Source: Acidovorax sp.
GTDB taxonomy: Bacteria > Pseudomonadota > Gammaproteobacteria > Burkholderiales > Burkholderiaceae_C
Direction: 5' to 3'
Assembly: GCF_021287135.1 (NCBI RefSeq)
Contig: NZ_JAJTBB010000085.1
Coordinates: 62,001 to 126,000 of the forward strand
Length of the DNA stretch: 64,000 nt
Notes under the pieces: model-generated
The model's input: the letters and a program-made list of their open reading frames with translations, nothing else
Told to the model about the DNA's origin: nothing
Database searches by the model: none
Program-made: the position numbers and the translations under genes
In this document: positions 47,393 through 56,065 of the stretch, piece after piece
Layout of the letters: every line of letters begins with the position of its first letter
How positions within the stretch are numbered: the first letter of the stretch is position 1

Positions 47393-48184
47393 ATGACCGC
47401 ATCCCTTCCCACGCCCGTTCCCGCTTCCTCGGCCCCCATCGTGCTCATCACCGGCGGCAGCCGGGGCCTGGGCCGCAGTGCCGCGCTGGCTGCCGCGCGC
47501 GCTGGCATCGACGTGGTGCTCACCTACCGCCAGCAGGCCGCCGAGGCCCAGGCCGTGGCCGCCGAGATTGAATCCCTGGGCCGCCGCGCCGTGGCGCTGC
47601 CGCTGGACGTGGGCGATGTCCGCAGCTTTGGCGCCTTTGCGGCCCAGCTGACGCAGGTGCTGCAGGCCACCTGGCAGCGCGAGCGCTTCGACTTCCTGGT
47701 CAACAACGCCGGCATGGGCGTGCACGCGCCCTTTGCCGAGACCACCGAGGCGCAGTTCGATGCACTGGTCAACGTGCACCTGAAGGGCGTGTTCTTCCTC
47801 ACGCAGCGCCTGCTGCCGCTGATGAACGACGGCGGCCGCATCCTCAACCTGTCGTCCGGGCTGGCCCGCTTTGCCCTGCCGGGCTATGCGGCCTATGCGG
47901 CGATGAAGGGCGCGATCGAGGTGCTCAGCCGCTACCTGGCCAAGGAGCTGGGCCCGCGCGGCATTGCCGTGAACGTGGTGGCCCCGGGCGCCATCGAGAC
48001 CGACTTTGGCGGCGGCGCCGTGCGCGACAACGCGCAGCTCAATGCCTTCATCGCCAGCCAGACGGCCCTGGGCCGCGTGGGCGTGTCCGAGGACATCGGC
48101 CCGCTGGTGGCCGCCCTGCTGCAGCCCTCTGCACGGTGGGTGAACGCGCAGCGCATCGAGGCCTCGGGCGGGATGTTCTTGTGA
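47393..48184 (+). CDS. Short-chain dehydrogenase/reductase
   Basis: 263 aa, classical SDR. Cofactor motif VLITGGSRGLGRSAAL near 17-32, NNAGMGV near 104-110, active-site Ser in LNLSSGLARFALPGYAAYAAMKG with the Y-x3-K pair (Y164-K168 approximately), and C-terminal RIEASGGMFL as in FabG-like SDRs. ATG 47393 follows AGGAG at a good distance; longer in-frame starts are not SDR-like. Divergent from its likely LysR regulator. Substrate unknown. Confidence 0.9.
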   Translation: MTASLPTPVPASSAPIVLITGGSRGLGRSAALAAARAGIDVVLTYRQQAAEAQAVAAEIESLGRRAVALPLDVGDVRSFGAFAAQLTQVLQATWQRERFDFLVNNAGMGVHAPFAETTEAQFDALVNVHLKGVFFLTQRLLPLMNDGGRILNLSSGLARFALPGYAAYAAMKGAIEVLSRYLAKELGPRGIAVNVVAPGAIETDFGGGAVRDNAQLNAFIASQTALGRVGVSEDIGPLVAALLQPSARWVNAQRIEASGGMFL

Positions 48185-48276
48185 GGGCCGGCGCCTGGAG
48201 TGGCGCCTAAGCCTCGTCTAAGTCTGCCCTCCCACACTGCCTTCCATCGCAATCAGCCAAGGAAAGGCACACCACC

Positions 48277-49821
48277 ATGAACACCGTTGCAATCACCCCC
48301 CGCCGCCTTCTCCTGGCCCTGGTGGCCGCGGGCGTCATCGGCGGCACGGGCGCGGGGATCGTCGTGGGGCACCACGCGCAGGCCAACCCGGCGCCGGTCG
48401 CCCTCGCCACGCCCGCCATCCAGGCGGCTGCGCCCGGCGCTGCTGCCCTGCCCAGCTTTGCGCAGATCACCGCTCAGAACGGCCCCGCCGTGGTCAACAT
48501 CAGCGTGACCGGCAGCACCAAGACGGCCATGGCGGACGACGGGGAGGACGACGACGACCCGCAGCCCGCAGCCCGCCAGCACGGCGGGCCGCGCATGGAC
48601 CCGAACGACCCGTTCTACGAATTCTTCCGCCAGTTCGGCATTCCCGCGCCCGGCATGCAGCAGGCGCCGCGCAATGTGCCCACGCACGGCCTGGGCTCGG
48701 GCTTCATCGTGAGCCCCGACGGGCTGGTGCTGACCAATGCGCACGTGGTCAAGGGCGCCAGCGAAGTGGTGGTCAAGCTCACCGACCGGCGCGAGTTCCG
48801 CGCCAAGGTGCTGGGGGCCGACGCCAAGACCGATGTGGCCGTGCTCAAGATCAACGCCAAGAACCTGCCCACCGTGCGCCTGGGCAATACGCGCGACCTG
48901 CAGGTGGGCGAATGGGTCCTGGCCATCGGCTCGCCCTTCGGCTTTGAAAACAGCGTGACCGCCGGCGTGGTCAGCGCCAAGGGCCGCTCGCTGCCCGACG
49001 ACAGCCTGGTGCCCTTCATCCAGACCGACGTGGCGGTGAACCCCGGCAATTCGGGCGGGCCGCTGTTCAATGCGCGCGGCGAGGTGGTGGGCATCAACTC
49101 GCAAATCTACAGCCGCTCGGGCGGCTACCAGGGCGTGTCGTTCTCCATCCCCATCGAGCTGGCCAGCAAGATCAAGGACCAGATCGTGGCCACCGGCAAG
49201 GTGCGCCATGCGCAGCTGGGCGTGGCCGTGCAGGAGGTGAACCAGGCGTTTGCCGAATCCTTCGCCCTGGACAAGCCCGAAGGCGCGCTCGTGGCCAGCG
49301 TGAGCCCCGGCAGTCCCGCAGAAAAGGCCGGCCTGCAGCCGGGCGACGTGATCCGCCAGATGGACGGCCAGCCCATCGTGGCCTCGGGCGACCTGCCGGC
49401 CTGGGTGGGCCAGGCACAGCCCGGCCAGCAGGCCAAACTGTCGGTGTGGCGCCAAGGCAAGCCCGTGGAGCTGACGGCCACGCTGGGCGATGCCAGCGAC
49501 AAGTCGTCCGCCAAGCAGGCGCGCAACGACGATGCGGTGGGCAAGGGCCGGCTGGGCCTGTCGCTGCGCCCGCTGGAGCCGCAGGAACGCCGTGAAATGA
49601 GCGCGAATGGGGGTGTTGCCGACGGCCTGGTGATCGAGCAGGCGCGCGGCCCCGCCGCAGCCGCCGGCGTGCAGCCCGGTGACGTGCTGCTGGCCATCAA
49701 CGGCGCGCCCGCCAAGAACATCGAACAGGTGCGCGCGGCCATGGCCAAGGCGGGCAAGTCGGTGGCGCTGCTGATCGAGCGCGACGGCAACAAGATCTTT
49801 GTGCCGGTGCGCCTGGGTTGA
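48277..49821 (+). CDS. htrA: Periplasmic serine protease of the HtrA/DegP family (MucD/DegQ-like)
   Basis: 514 aa. N-terminal signal anchor LLLALVAAGVIGGTGAGIVV (11-30). Trypsin-like domain with triad H156 (TNAHVV), D186 (KTDVAVL) and S259 (GNSGGPL). Two PDZ domains follow (about 300-390 and 415-505). An acidic stretch (about 87-94, DDGEDDDD) precedes the protease domain, which is unusual. It degrades or refolds damaged envelope proteins. A two-component system starts 122 bases downstream, a common pairing in this family. No sigmaE-type promoter was recognised. Confidence 0.93.
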   Translation: MNTVAITPRRLLLALVAAGVIGGTGAGIVVGHHAQANPAPVALATPAIQAAAPGAAALPSFAQITAQNGPAVVNISVTGSTKTAMADDGEDDDDPQPAARQHGGPRMDPNDPFYEFFRQFGIPAPGMQQAPRNVPTHGLGSGFIVSPDGLVLTNAHVVKGASEVVVKLTDRREFRAKVLGADAKTDVAVLKINAKNLPTVRLGNTRDLQVGEWVLAIGSPFGFENSVTAGVVSAKGRSLPDDSLVPFIQTDVAVNPGNSGGPLFNARGEVVGINSQIYSRSGGYQGVSFSIPIELASKIKDQIVATGKVRHAQLGVAVQEVNQAFAESFALDKPEGALVASVSPGSPAEKAGLQPGDVIRQMDGQPIVASGDLPAWVGQAQPGQQAKLSVWRQGKPVELTATLGDASDKSSAKQARNDDAVGKGRLGLSLRPLEPQERREMSANGGVADGLVIEQARGPAAAAGVQPGDVLLAINGAPAKNIEQVRAAMAKAGKSVALLIERDGNKIFVPVRLG

Positions 49822-49875
49822 CCGGGCGGGGCGGGCGCGTCGCGGCGGTTCGGTGCTGCGCCACGCCGCACACCA

Positions 49876-49901
49876 CCCGTTCGGGCTGAGCCCGTCGAAG
49901 C
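49876..49901 (+). repeat. Family C REP, single arm
   Basis: CCCGTTCGGGCTGAGCCCGT then CGAAGC, one arm of the palindromic element seen whole at 26513. Lies between htrA and the response regulator gene. Confidence 0.65.
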
Positions 49902-49943
49902 CAGGGCGCAGCCCTTCGCCCCGCCATTGGCTATGCTTGCCCC

Positions 49944-50603
49944 ATGCGCCTGCTGCTTGTAGAAGACGACCCCATGATCGGTGAAGCCGTGCAGGACCTG
50001 CTGCGCGCCGAGCAGTACGCCGTGGACTGGGCCCGCGACGGCGACGCCGCCGACACGGCCCTGCGCACCCAGGCCTACGACCTGGTGCTGCTGGACCTGG
50101 GCCTGCCGCACCGCGACGGCCTGACTGTGCTGCGCGACCTGCGCACCCGCAAGGACCGCACCCCCGTGCTGGTGGCCACCGCCCGCGACGCCGTGGCCCA
50201 GCGCATCGAGGGGCTGGATGCGGGGGCTGACGACTACGTGCTCAAGCCCTACGACCTGCACGAGCTGCTGGCCCGCATCCGCGCCCTGCTGCGCCGCGCG
50301 GCCGGCCGCGCCGAGCCGGTGTACGAACACCAGGGCGTCAGCATCAACCCCGCCACGCGCGAGGTGACGGTGCGCGGCACGCCCGTGGTCCTGTCGGGCC
50401 GCGAATGGGCGGTGCTGGAGCCGCTGATCGCCCGGCCCGGCATGGTGCTGTCGCGCCAGCAGCTTGAAGACAAGCTCTACGGCTGGGGCGACGAGGTGAG
50501 CAGCAACGCGGTGGAGGTCTACATCCACGGCCTGCGCAAGAAGCTGGGGCCGGAGCTGGTGCTCAATGTGCGTGGCGTCGGCTATTTGGTACCGAAGATG
50601 TGA
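49944..50603 (+). CDS. OmpR-family response regulator (QseB/TctD-like)
   Basis: 219 aa. Receiver domain (1-115) with acidic pair E7-D8-D9, phospho-acceptor D51 in LLDLGLPHRDG and K in YVLKPYD; winged-helix DNA-binding domain (about 125-218) with LSGREWAVLEPLIARPGMVL and VEVYIHGLRKKLG. Stop overlaps the kinase ATG by one base, so the two form one unit. Stimulus not evident; closeness to htrA suggests envelope stress but this is inference. Confidence 0.92.
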   Translation: MRLLLVEDDPMIGEAVQDLLRAEQYAVDWARDGDAADTALRTQAYDLVLLDLGLPHRDGLTVLRDLRTRKDRTPVLVATARDAVAQRIEGLDAGADDYVLKPYDLHELLARIRALLRRAAGRAEPVYEHQGVSINPATREVTVRGTPVVLSGREWAVLEPLIARPGMVLSRQQLEDKLYGWGDEVSSNAVEVYIHGLRKKLGPELVLNVRGVGYLVPKM

Positions 50604-51976
50604 TGGCGAAAATCTCGCGCACCGTGCAGGGCCTGCTTCCGCGCTCCTTGCGCATGCGGCTGCTGATGTTCCTGCTGGCCGCCGTCGTGCTGGCCGGCGC
50701 CGTGCAAGCCGCGCTGGCCTACCGCAGCGCGCTGGACGAGGCCGACGCGCTGTTCGACTACCACATGCAGCAGACCGCGTTGGCCCTGCGCTCGGGCCTG
50801 CCGGTGGACGCCCAGGGCCTGGGCCCGGGGCTGGACCCGCAGGACGAGAACCACGAATTCATCGTGCAGGTGTGGACCAACGAGGGCCTGCGCATCTTTG
50901 AATCCGCCGTGGGCGCGGCCCTGCCGCAGATTGCGGTGCTCGGCTTCACCAACGTGCAGGCGCGCGGCGGCACCTACCGCGTGTTCTCGATGCAGACGCG
51001 CTCGCAGGTCATCCAGGTGGCGCAGAACATGGCCGCGCGCCAGGGCATGGCGCGCAGCCTGGCGCTGCGCACCCTGGCGCCGCTGGCCTTCATGGCGCCG
51101 CTTCTGGTGCTGGCGGTGTGGTGGGGCGTGAGCCGTTCGCTGGCGCCGGTGGAGCGCGTGCGCCGCCAGCTCGCCCAGCGCCAGGCCGACGACCTTTCGC
51201 CCGTGAGCGACGCGCAGCTGCCCGACGAAGTGCAGCCCCTGGTGAGCGAACTCAACCTGCTGTTCGAGCGCGTGCAACGCGCCTTCGAGGCCCAGCAGCA
51301 CTTTGTGGCCGATGCCGCGCACGAGCTGCGCTCGCCCCTGGCGGCGCTGCACCTGCAGCTGCAGGTCCTGCAGCGTGCGGGCCAGGACGACGCCGCACGC
51401 GCTGCGGCGGCCGAGCGGCTGTCCGCCGGCATCGACCGCGCGACCCGCCTGGTGGAACAGCTGCTGGCCCTGGCCCGGCAAGAGGCCGCGGCCCCCCCCG
51501 CCGAACCCGTGGACCTGCGCGCGGTGGCGCAACTGGCGCTGGCCGACGTGGCCCCCGCCGCCCAGGCCCGGGGCACGGACGCGGGCCTGCTCGACTCCGA
51601 CGCCACCACCGGACCTGTGACCGTGCGGGGTAGCGCCGAGGCGCTGCGGATGCTGGTGCGCAACCTGCTCGACAACGCCATCAAGTACACACCGCCCGGC
51701 GGCCAGGTGGATGTGCAGGTGCGTGCGCTTGTTGAGGAGCAGGCCGTGCTGCTCACCGTGGAAGACAGCGGCCCCGGCATTGACCCCGCACACCGCGACC
51801 GCGCCCTGCAGCGCTTTGTGCGCGTGGGCCGCGACAGCAGCGCCGCCACCACCGGCAGCGGCCTGGGCCTGGCCATCGTGCAGGCCATCGCGCAGCGGCA
51901 CGGTGCCGTCGTGGAGCTGGGCGCTTCCGACCGCCTGGGGGGACTGCGTGTGGGGGTGCGGTTTGCTATTCAATAG
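50603..51976 (+). CDS. Sensor histidine kinase (partner of the upstream response regulator)
   Basis: 457 aa. Two hydrophobic segments (about 18-40 and 157-177) enclose a periplasmic domain of about 115 residues. No clear HAMP; SLAPVERVRRQLAQRQADDL occupies that place. H-box with H240 in VADAAHELRSPLAALH, N-box LLDNAIKYTPPGG, G1 EDSGPGID, G2 TGSGLGLAIVQ. ATG 50603 overlaps the regulator stop. QseC/TctE-like overall. Its last bases are part of a family A repeat, which supplies the stop codon region. Confidence 0.92.
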   Translation: MAKISRTVQGLLPRSLRMRLLMFLLAAVVLAGAVQAALAYRSALDEADALFDYHMQQTALALRSGLPVDAQGLGPGLDPQDENHEFIVQVWTNEGLRIFESAVGAALPQIAVLGFTNVQARGGTYRVFSMQTRSQVIQVAQNMAARQGMARSLALRTLAPLAFMAPLLVLAVWWGVSRSLAPVERVRRQLAQRQADDLSPVSDAQLPDEVQPLVSELNLLFERVQRAFEAQQHFVADAAHELRSPLAALHLQLQVLQRAGQDDAARAAAAERLSAGIDRATRLVEQLLALARQEAAAPPAEPVDLRAVAQLALADVAPAAQARGTDAGLLDSDATTGPVTVRGSAEALRMLVRNLLDNAIKYTPPGGQVDVQVRALVEEQAVLLTVEDSGPGIDPAHRDRALQRFVRVGRDSSAATTGSGLGLAIVQAIAQRHGAVVELGASDRLGGLRVGVRFAIQ

Positions 51977-52028
51977 ATAGCTGCTTGCGCTTGCTGGATA
52001 AGCGCCAGAGGCCAAAAAGGCTTGAAAT
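51967..52028 (+). repeat. AGCGCT-type intergenic repeat, family A, copy 6
   Basis: CTATTCAATAGATAGCTGCTT then GCGCTTGCTGGATAAGCGCC and AGAGGCCAAAAAGGCTTGAA, ending GAAATC as at 24272. Overlaps the kinase stop codon. Confidence 0.85.
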
Positions 52029-52140
52029 CCTGTAGAACGGAGCCGAGCGTCGCCTGGGCGCCAGCCCGCGGATGGCCGCATCTGCACAATGCGCGGCAGA
52101 CTCTTTGCAACGGCCCTTTGGGGCGAAGGACAGCTCCACC

Positions 52141-53133
52141 ATGCATTTCATCGTTCTCGGCGCTGGCGCCATCGGCTGCTATGTGGGCGGCCGCCTTGCG
52201 GCCCACGGCCAGGCCGTCACGCTGGTGGGCCGCGCCCACGCCCTGCAGCCCATCGCTGCGCAAGGCCTGCGCGTGACCGACCTGGACGGCTTTGACCGCA
52301 CCGTGCCCCCGGCCGGACTGCGGCTGGCCGCCAGCTTGGCCGAGGCCGCACCGGGCGCGGACAGCGTCGTCCTGCTGTGCGTGAAAAGCGGCGCCACCGA
52401 ATCCGCCGCGCGCGAGCTGGCCAGCGCCTGTGTGCCCGGCACACCGGTCGTCTCGCTGCAAAACGGCGTGGACAACGTGGCCCGCATCGCGGCCCACGCG
52501 CCGGCCCTGCAGGTGCTGGCGGGCATGGTGCCGTACAACGTGGTGCTGCGGGGCGCGCATGTGCACCGCGCCACGGCCGGGCCCCTGCAGCTGCAGCGCG
52601 ATGCGTTCACCGAGCGCATCGCGCCCCTCTTCGAGGCCGCGGGCCTTGCCACCCTGCTGCCGCCGGACATCCGCGCCGTGCAGTGGGGCAAGCTGCTGCT
52701 CAACCTCAACAACCCGGTGAACGCGCTGTCCGACCTGCCCTTGCGCCAGGAGCTGCTGGACCGCGACTACCGCCGGGTTTTCGCAGCGCTCCAGTCCGAG
52801 GCCCTGGCCGTCATGGCCCGTGCGGGGATCCGGCCGGCCAAGGTCACGGCGGTGGCGCCTGCGCTCCTCCCCCACGTGCTGCGCCTTCCGAACGGGCTGT
52901 TCACCCGGCTGGCCAAGCGCATGCTGCAGATCGACGCCAGCGCCCGCTCGTCCATGTGGGACGACCTGGAGGCCGGGCGCGTGACGGAGATCGACGCGCT
53001 GTGCGGCGCGGTGGTGCGGCTGGCGGCACAGCAGGGCATGGCGGCGCCGCTCAATGCGCGCATGTGCGAGCTGCTCGGCGGGCCGCGGCTGCGCCTGAGT
53101 GGGGCGCAGCTGCGGCGCATGCTGGGGGTGTAG
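52141..53133 (+). CDS. panE: 2-dehydropantoate 2-reductase family protein
   Basis: 330 aa. NADPH fold: MHFIVLGAGAIGCYVGGRLA with GAGAIG near 7-12. Family motifs VSLQNGVDN (about 119), KLLLNLNNPVNALSDLP with the catalytic Lys near 184, and SSMWDDLEAGRVTEIDALCG near 281-300 (substrate-binding Ser and Glu). It reduces ketopantoate to pantoate in coenzyme A synthesis if a true PanE; paralogues with other 2-keto acids exist in these bacteria, so the symbol is tentative. Start at 52141 preceded by GAAGGA; the ATG 23 codons upstream is not family-like. Confidence 0.85.
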   Translation: MHFIVLGAGAIGCYVGGRLAAHGQAVTLVGRAHALQPIAAQGLRVTDLDGFDRTVPPAGLRLAASLAEAAPGADSVVLLCVKSGATESAARELASACVPGTPVVSLQNGVDNVARIAAHAPALQVLAGMVPYNVVLRGAHVHRATAGPLQLQRDAFTERIAPLFEAAGLATLLPPDIRAVQWGKLLLNLNNPVNALSDLPLRQELLDRDYRRVFAALQSEALAVMARAGIRPAKVTAVAPALLPHVLRLPNGLFTRLAKRMLQIDASARSSMWDDLEAGRVTEIDALCGAVVRLAAQQGMAAPLNARMCELLGGPRLRLSGAQLRRMLGV

Positions 53134-53144
53134 GTGCGAAGCTT

Positions 53145-53229
53145 GTCGGGTTACGCCCTTCGGGCTAACCCGACCTACGATGGGGACCGGCCGCTATCCG
53201 TAGGTCGGGTTAGCGCAGCGTAACCCGAC
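53145..53229. repeat. REP pair (head-to-head) upstream of the RAYT gene
   Basis: Left arm 53145-53179: GTCGGGTTACGCCC-TTCG-GGCTAACCCGACCTACG. Right arm 53199-53229 is the inverted form, CGTAGGTCGGGTTAGCGCAG then CGTAACCCGAC. Each is itself a hairpin (GTCGGGTTA / TAACCCGAC). This is the BIME-like arrangement expected beside a REP-associated transposase. Confidence 0.9.
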
Positions 53230-53252
53230 ACTCTTCAGAAGCCCACGCGACC

Positions 53253-53789
53253 ATGCACTACCGCCGCGCCTTCACCCCTGGCGCCAGCCTGTTCTTCACC
53301 GTGGTTACTCATGACCGCCGCCCGCTGTTGCAGAGCGACGGCGCTGTGGAAACGCTGCGCGCCGCTTTCCGCACGGTGCTCGCCTCCCGTCCGTTCGTGA
53401 TCAACGCCATGGTGGTGCTGCCCGACCATGTGCATTGCATCTGGACGCTGCCACCAGACGACGCGGACTTCGCGACCCGCTGGCGGCTGATCAAGACTTG
53501 GTTCACCAAGCACGGCCCTGCACACCAAAGGGCCAACCAAGACTCCGCCCGGGCTGCCAAGCAAGAGCAGGCTGTCTGGCAACACCGCTACTGGGAGCAC
53601 AGAATCCGGAACGAGGAGGACTACGCCCGCCATGTGGATTACATCCACTACAACCCTGTAAAGCACGGGTGGGCGAAGGCAGCCGCGGAATGGCCGTATT
53701 CGAGTTTCCGGCGGTATGTGGCGGCGGGGATTTATCCGGCCGATTGGGGGCACGCCGCGCCGGATCTTGAGGGAGTTGGGCGAGAGTGA
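53253..53789 (+). CDS. REP-associated tyrosine transposase (RAYT, Y1/IS200-like HUH domain)
   Basis: 178 aa. HUH motif with H59 and H61 in LPDHVHCIW; catalytic tyrosine in [12 protein letters not shown] (Y130 or Y133). Other family features: [20 protein letters not shown] at the N-terminus, [10 protein letters not shown] near 109-118, [11 protein letters not shown] near the C-terminus. RAYTs are domesticated single-strand transposases thought to spread or process REP sequences. The gene is flanked by three REPs with the same GTCGGGTTA core, two upstream and one starting three bases after its stop, which is the expected cis arrangement. It appears intact. Confidence 0.95.
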   Translation: MHYRRAFTPGASLFFTVVTHDRRPLLQSDGAVETLRAAFRTVLASRPFVINAMVVLPDHVHCIWTLPPDDADFATRWRLIKTWFTKHGPAHQRANQDSARAAKQEQAVWQHRYWEHRIRNEEDYARHVDYIHYNPVKHGWAKAAAEWPYSSFRRYVAAGIYPADWGHAAPDLEGVGRE

Positions 53790-53791
53790 AT

Positions 53792-53822
53792 GTCGGGTTA
53801 CGCTTCGCTAACCCGACCTACG
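53792..53822 (+). repeat. REP downstream of RAYT, overlapping the lrp-type gene's 3' end
   Basis: GTCGGGTTACGCTTCG then CTAACCCGACCTACG, same orientation as the first upstream REP. It supplies the last codons and stop of the convergent Lrp-family gene. Confidence 0.9.
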
Positions 53823-54310
53823 GGTGGCACGGGCTCCGCCCCCAGCGGCACCTTGAGCCCCGCCTTCAAACACCCCAGCGCCACCGACGTCCGAAACCGC
53901 CGCACGTTGTCGTCGCCCTCGAACAGCCGCTGCGTCAGCGCCTCGTAGTCGGCCATGGAGGCCACCGTCACCACCAGCAGGTAGTCCGCCTCGCCCGTCA
54001 CGCTCCAGCACTGCTGCACGGCCTCTTCGGCGGCGATGCGTGCGCGCAGCGGGGCGGTGCGGTCGGGCCATTCGTTCTCCAGATGCACTTCCACGAGGAT
54101 GGTCAGGGACTTGCCGACTTTCTCCGGGTCCAGCACGGCCACGTTGGCGCGGATCACGCCGGTGCTCTGCAGGCGCTGGATGCGCCGCTGCACGGCCGGG
54201 GCCGACAGGTTGACGGCCTGGGCGATCACCCGCTGGGGCGTGGTGTTGTCGGTCTGCAGGATGTCCAGGATGGCGAGGTCGAAGCGGTCGAGTGCGGCAG
54301 CGGAAGGCAT
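53798..54310 (-). CDS. Lrp/AsnC-family transcriptional regulator
   Basis: 170 aa. HTH at about 8-55 (LDRFDLAILDILQTDNTTPQ, RVIAQAVNLSAPAVQRRIQR), then the RAM/AsnC effector domain (about 65-150: VAVLDPEKVGKSLTILVEVH, WSVTGEADYLLVVTVASMAD). The final residues GRVSEA and stop codon come from a REP, so the original C-terminus has been replaced or extended by REP insertion. Divergent from an EamA/RhtA exporter, a typical pairing in which Lrp-type proteins control amino acid export. Confidence 0.9.
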   Translation of the reverse strand: MPSAAALDRFDLAILDILQTDNTTPQRVIAQAVNLSAPAVQRRIQRLQSTGVIRANVAVLDPEKVGKSLTILVEVHLENEWPDRTAPLRARIAAEEAVQQCWSVTGEADYLLVVTVASMADYEALTQRLFEGDDNVRRFRTSVALGCLKAGLKVPLGAEPVPPVGRVSEA

Positions 54311-54380
54311 GAAGACCTCGCGAGGGCGGTGAGTGAAAGTTGCGTTTGGCCACTGAAATCAGAGCCAAAAGCACGGCAGA

Positions 54381-54401
54381 TGCGCACTATATTTTTGCGC
54401 A
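54381..54401. promoter_or_regulatory. TGCGCA-N9-TGCGCA motif in the Lrp-RhtA gap
   Basis: TGCGCACTATATTTTTGCGCA: two identical self-palindromic hexamers around an AT-rich centre, starting 70 bases from the regulator start and touching the ATG of the exporter. Candidate binding site for the adjacent Lrp-type protein. Confidence 0.4.
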
Positions 54402-55312
54402 TGAGTGTTTTTGCTGCCGCTTCCGCATCCCCCGCCGTTCACCGCTGTCTCCCCTTTCTGGCCGTGCTGGGCTCGGTCACCGCGCTGGGCATTGGCACCT
54501 CGTGGGCCAAGCACTGGCTGTTTCCCGCCGTGGGTGCCCAGGGCACCACGGCGCTGCGGGTGGGCTTCTCGGCGTTGCTGGTGCTGCTGCTGTGGCGGCC
54601 CTGGCGCTGGCGCCTGTCGCGGGCCGATGCGAAGGCGGTGGTGCTGTACGGCGCGGCCCTCGGCGGCATGAACCTGATGTTCTACCTGTCGCTGCGCACG
54701 CTGCCGTTCGGCCTGGCCGTGGCGATCGAATTTGCGGGTCCGCTGGCCGTGGCCCTCTGGGCCTCGCGCCGGGCGGTGGACTTTGTCTGGGTGCTGCTGG
54801 CCATCGCGGGGCTGGGCCTGCTGCTGCCCCTGGGCCTGAATGGCAGCGCGCTGGACCCGGCCGGCGTCGCCTACGCGCTGGGCGCGGCGGTGTTCTGGGC
54901 GCTGTACATCGTGTTCGGCAAGCGCGCCGGGCACTTGCACGCGGGGCACTCGGTGTCGTTGGGCCTGCTGGTGGCGGCGCTGGTGGTGGTGCCGGTGGGC
55001 GTGGCGCATGCGGGGGCGGCGCTGCTGTCGCCCGGCTTGCTGCTGATCGGCGTGGCGGTGGCGGCTGTGTCCAGCGCGGTGCCGATTTCTCTGGAGATGA
55101 TGGCGTTGAAGCGCCTGCCCAAGGAGGCCTTCGGCATCATGATCAGCATGGAGCCCGCCGTGGCCGCGCTGGTGGCGATGGTGCTGCTGGGCGAGCACCT
55201 GAGCGCGGTGCAGTGGCTGGCCATCGGCTGCATCATGGCGGCATCCATGGGCAGCGCGGCCACGGCCGCCCGGCCGGCACCGCCCGCAGAACGGCACGCC
55301 CAGGCCGTGTAA
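54401..55312 (+). CDS. rhtA: EamA-family exporter, RhtA-like
   Basis: 303 aa from ATG 54401 (MSVFAAASASPAVHRCLPFL); an ATG seven codons upstream is also possible. Ten TM segments. RhtA-like features are TALGIGTSWAKHWLFPAVGA, TALRVGFSALLVLLLWRPWR, LRTLPFGLAVAIEFAGPLAV and VPISLEMMALKRLPKEAFGI with MSMEPAVAALVAMVLLGE-type end. RhtA exports threonine and homoserine. The divergent Lrp-type regulator supports amino acid export, but the exact amino acid is unknown. Confidence 0.85.
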   Translation: MSVFAAASASPAVHRCLPFLAVLGSVTALGIGTSWAKHWLFPAVGAQGTTALRVGFSALLVLLLWRPWRWRLSRADAKAVVLYGAALGGMNLMFYLSLRTLPFGLAVAIEFAGPLAVALWASRRAVDFVWVLLAIAGLGLLLPLGLNGSALDPAGVAYALGAAVFWALYIVFGKRAGHLHAGHSVSLGLLVAALVVVPVGVAHAGAALLSPGLLLIGVAVAAVSSAVPISLEMMALKRLPKEAFGIMISMEPAVAALVAMVLLGEHLSAVQWLAIGCIMAASMGSAATAARPAPPAERHAQAV

Positions 55313-55567
55313 AAGGCCCCGCGCGTCCATCCCGCCTCGGCTGTGGTTGCCGCTACGGCAAGGCGTCGTCCCCCGCTGACGCGGCGCATGAGCCGCCGCC
55401 TACGCGCCGCCCTGGCGGGGCGGCATAGGCTGACCGCATGCCCTGGCGAACGGTGCCGAACGGTGCGTGCGACGGGGATCGCCCCATCGTCATCCAGCAC
55501 GCCGCGTGACCCCCGGAGATTGGCCGTCTGTGCCGTCGTCGCTGGCAGAACACCCCAGGAGCCACCC

Positions 55568-55792
55568 ATGCGCACCCCCGATGTCCCCGATTCGAAAGTC
55601 CAAGAGGCTGAACGCAAGGTCAGCGCCGTGCTGCAAGACCTGGAGCGCGCCACCGATGTGGAGGTGCAGCGCATTGCCCTGGAAGAAGTGGTGGAAACCG
55701 ACCCCGCCAGCGGCCGCCCGGCCGTGCACCAGGCGGTGGACATTACCGTGCAGCCCCGCGCACGGCGCAGGTGGCTGTCTTCCGGCAAGTAA
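55568..55792 (+). CDS. Small charged hypothetical protein
   Basis: 74 aa, preceded by CAGGAG at good spacing, so translation is likely. Highly charged, mostly helical N-terminal half (SKVQEAERKVSAVLQDLERA), then TDVEVQRIALEEVVETDPAS and a beta-like end PAVHQAVDITVQPRARRRW. No signal peptide or membrane segment. Not recognised. The 255-base gap before it and the 273-base gap after it show no other gene; the latter contains TACAC/GTGTA arms near 55946-55972. Confidence 0.6.
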   Translation: MRTPDVPDSKVQEAERKVSAVLQDLERATDVEVQRIALEEVVETDPASGRPAVHQAVDITVQPRARRRWLSSGK

Positions 55793-56065
55793 CGCCGCGT
55801 GGTGGCGGAGGGCCGGCGGGCTTGCCGGCTGCGGGCTGCGGAGTGCCGCGGAGTGCCGCGACCGGTGCCGCCCTCCAGCCTGCTGGACTGCTGCTGCGGC
55901 GTTGTCAAGACGCTGGCGGCAGCATCCCTGCTGCAAAAAAGGGCAGTACACATACCGATACAAACCGTGTAGGCTGGCGCCGCCTCGCGCAGGCCGCGTC
56001 CCCCTGACGGTGTGGAACGCTGGCGGCGCCTCCCCCGCTTCACGAACCGTGCTAAAGGAGTCCCC

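Noticed and set aside
53145-53229. Inverted REPs as a terminator of panE.
   Set aside because: They could stop transcription, but the sequence is shared with the REP after the RAYT gene and has no T-run, so it is better called REP.
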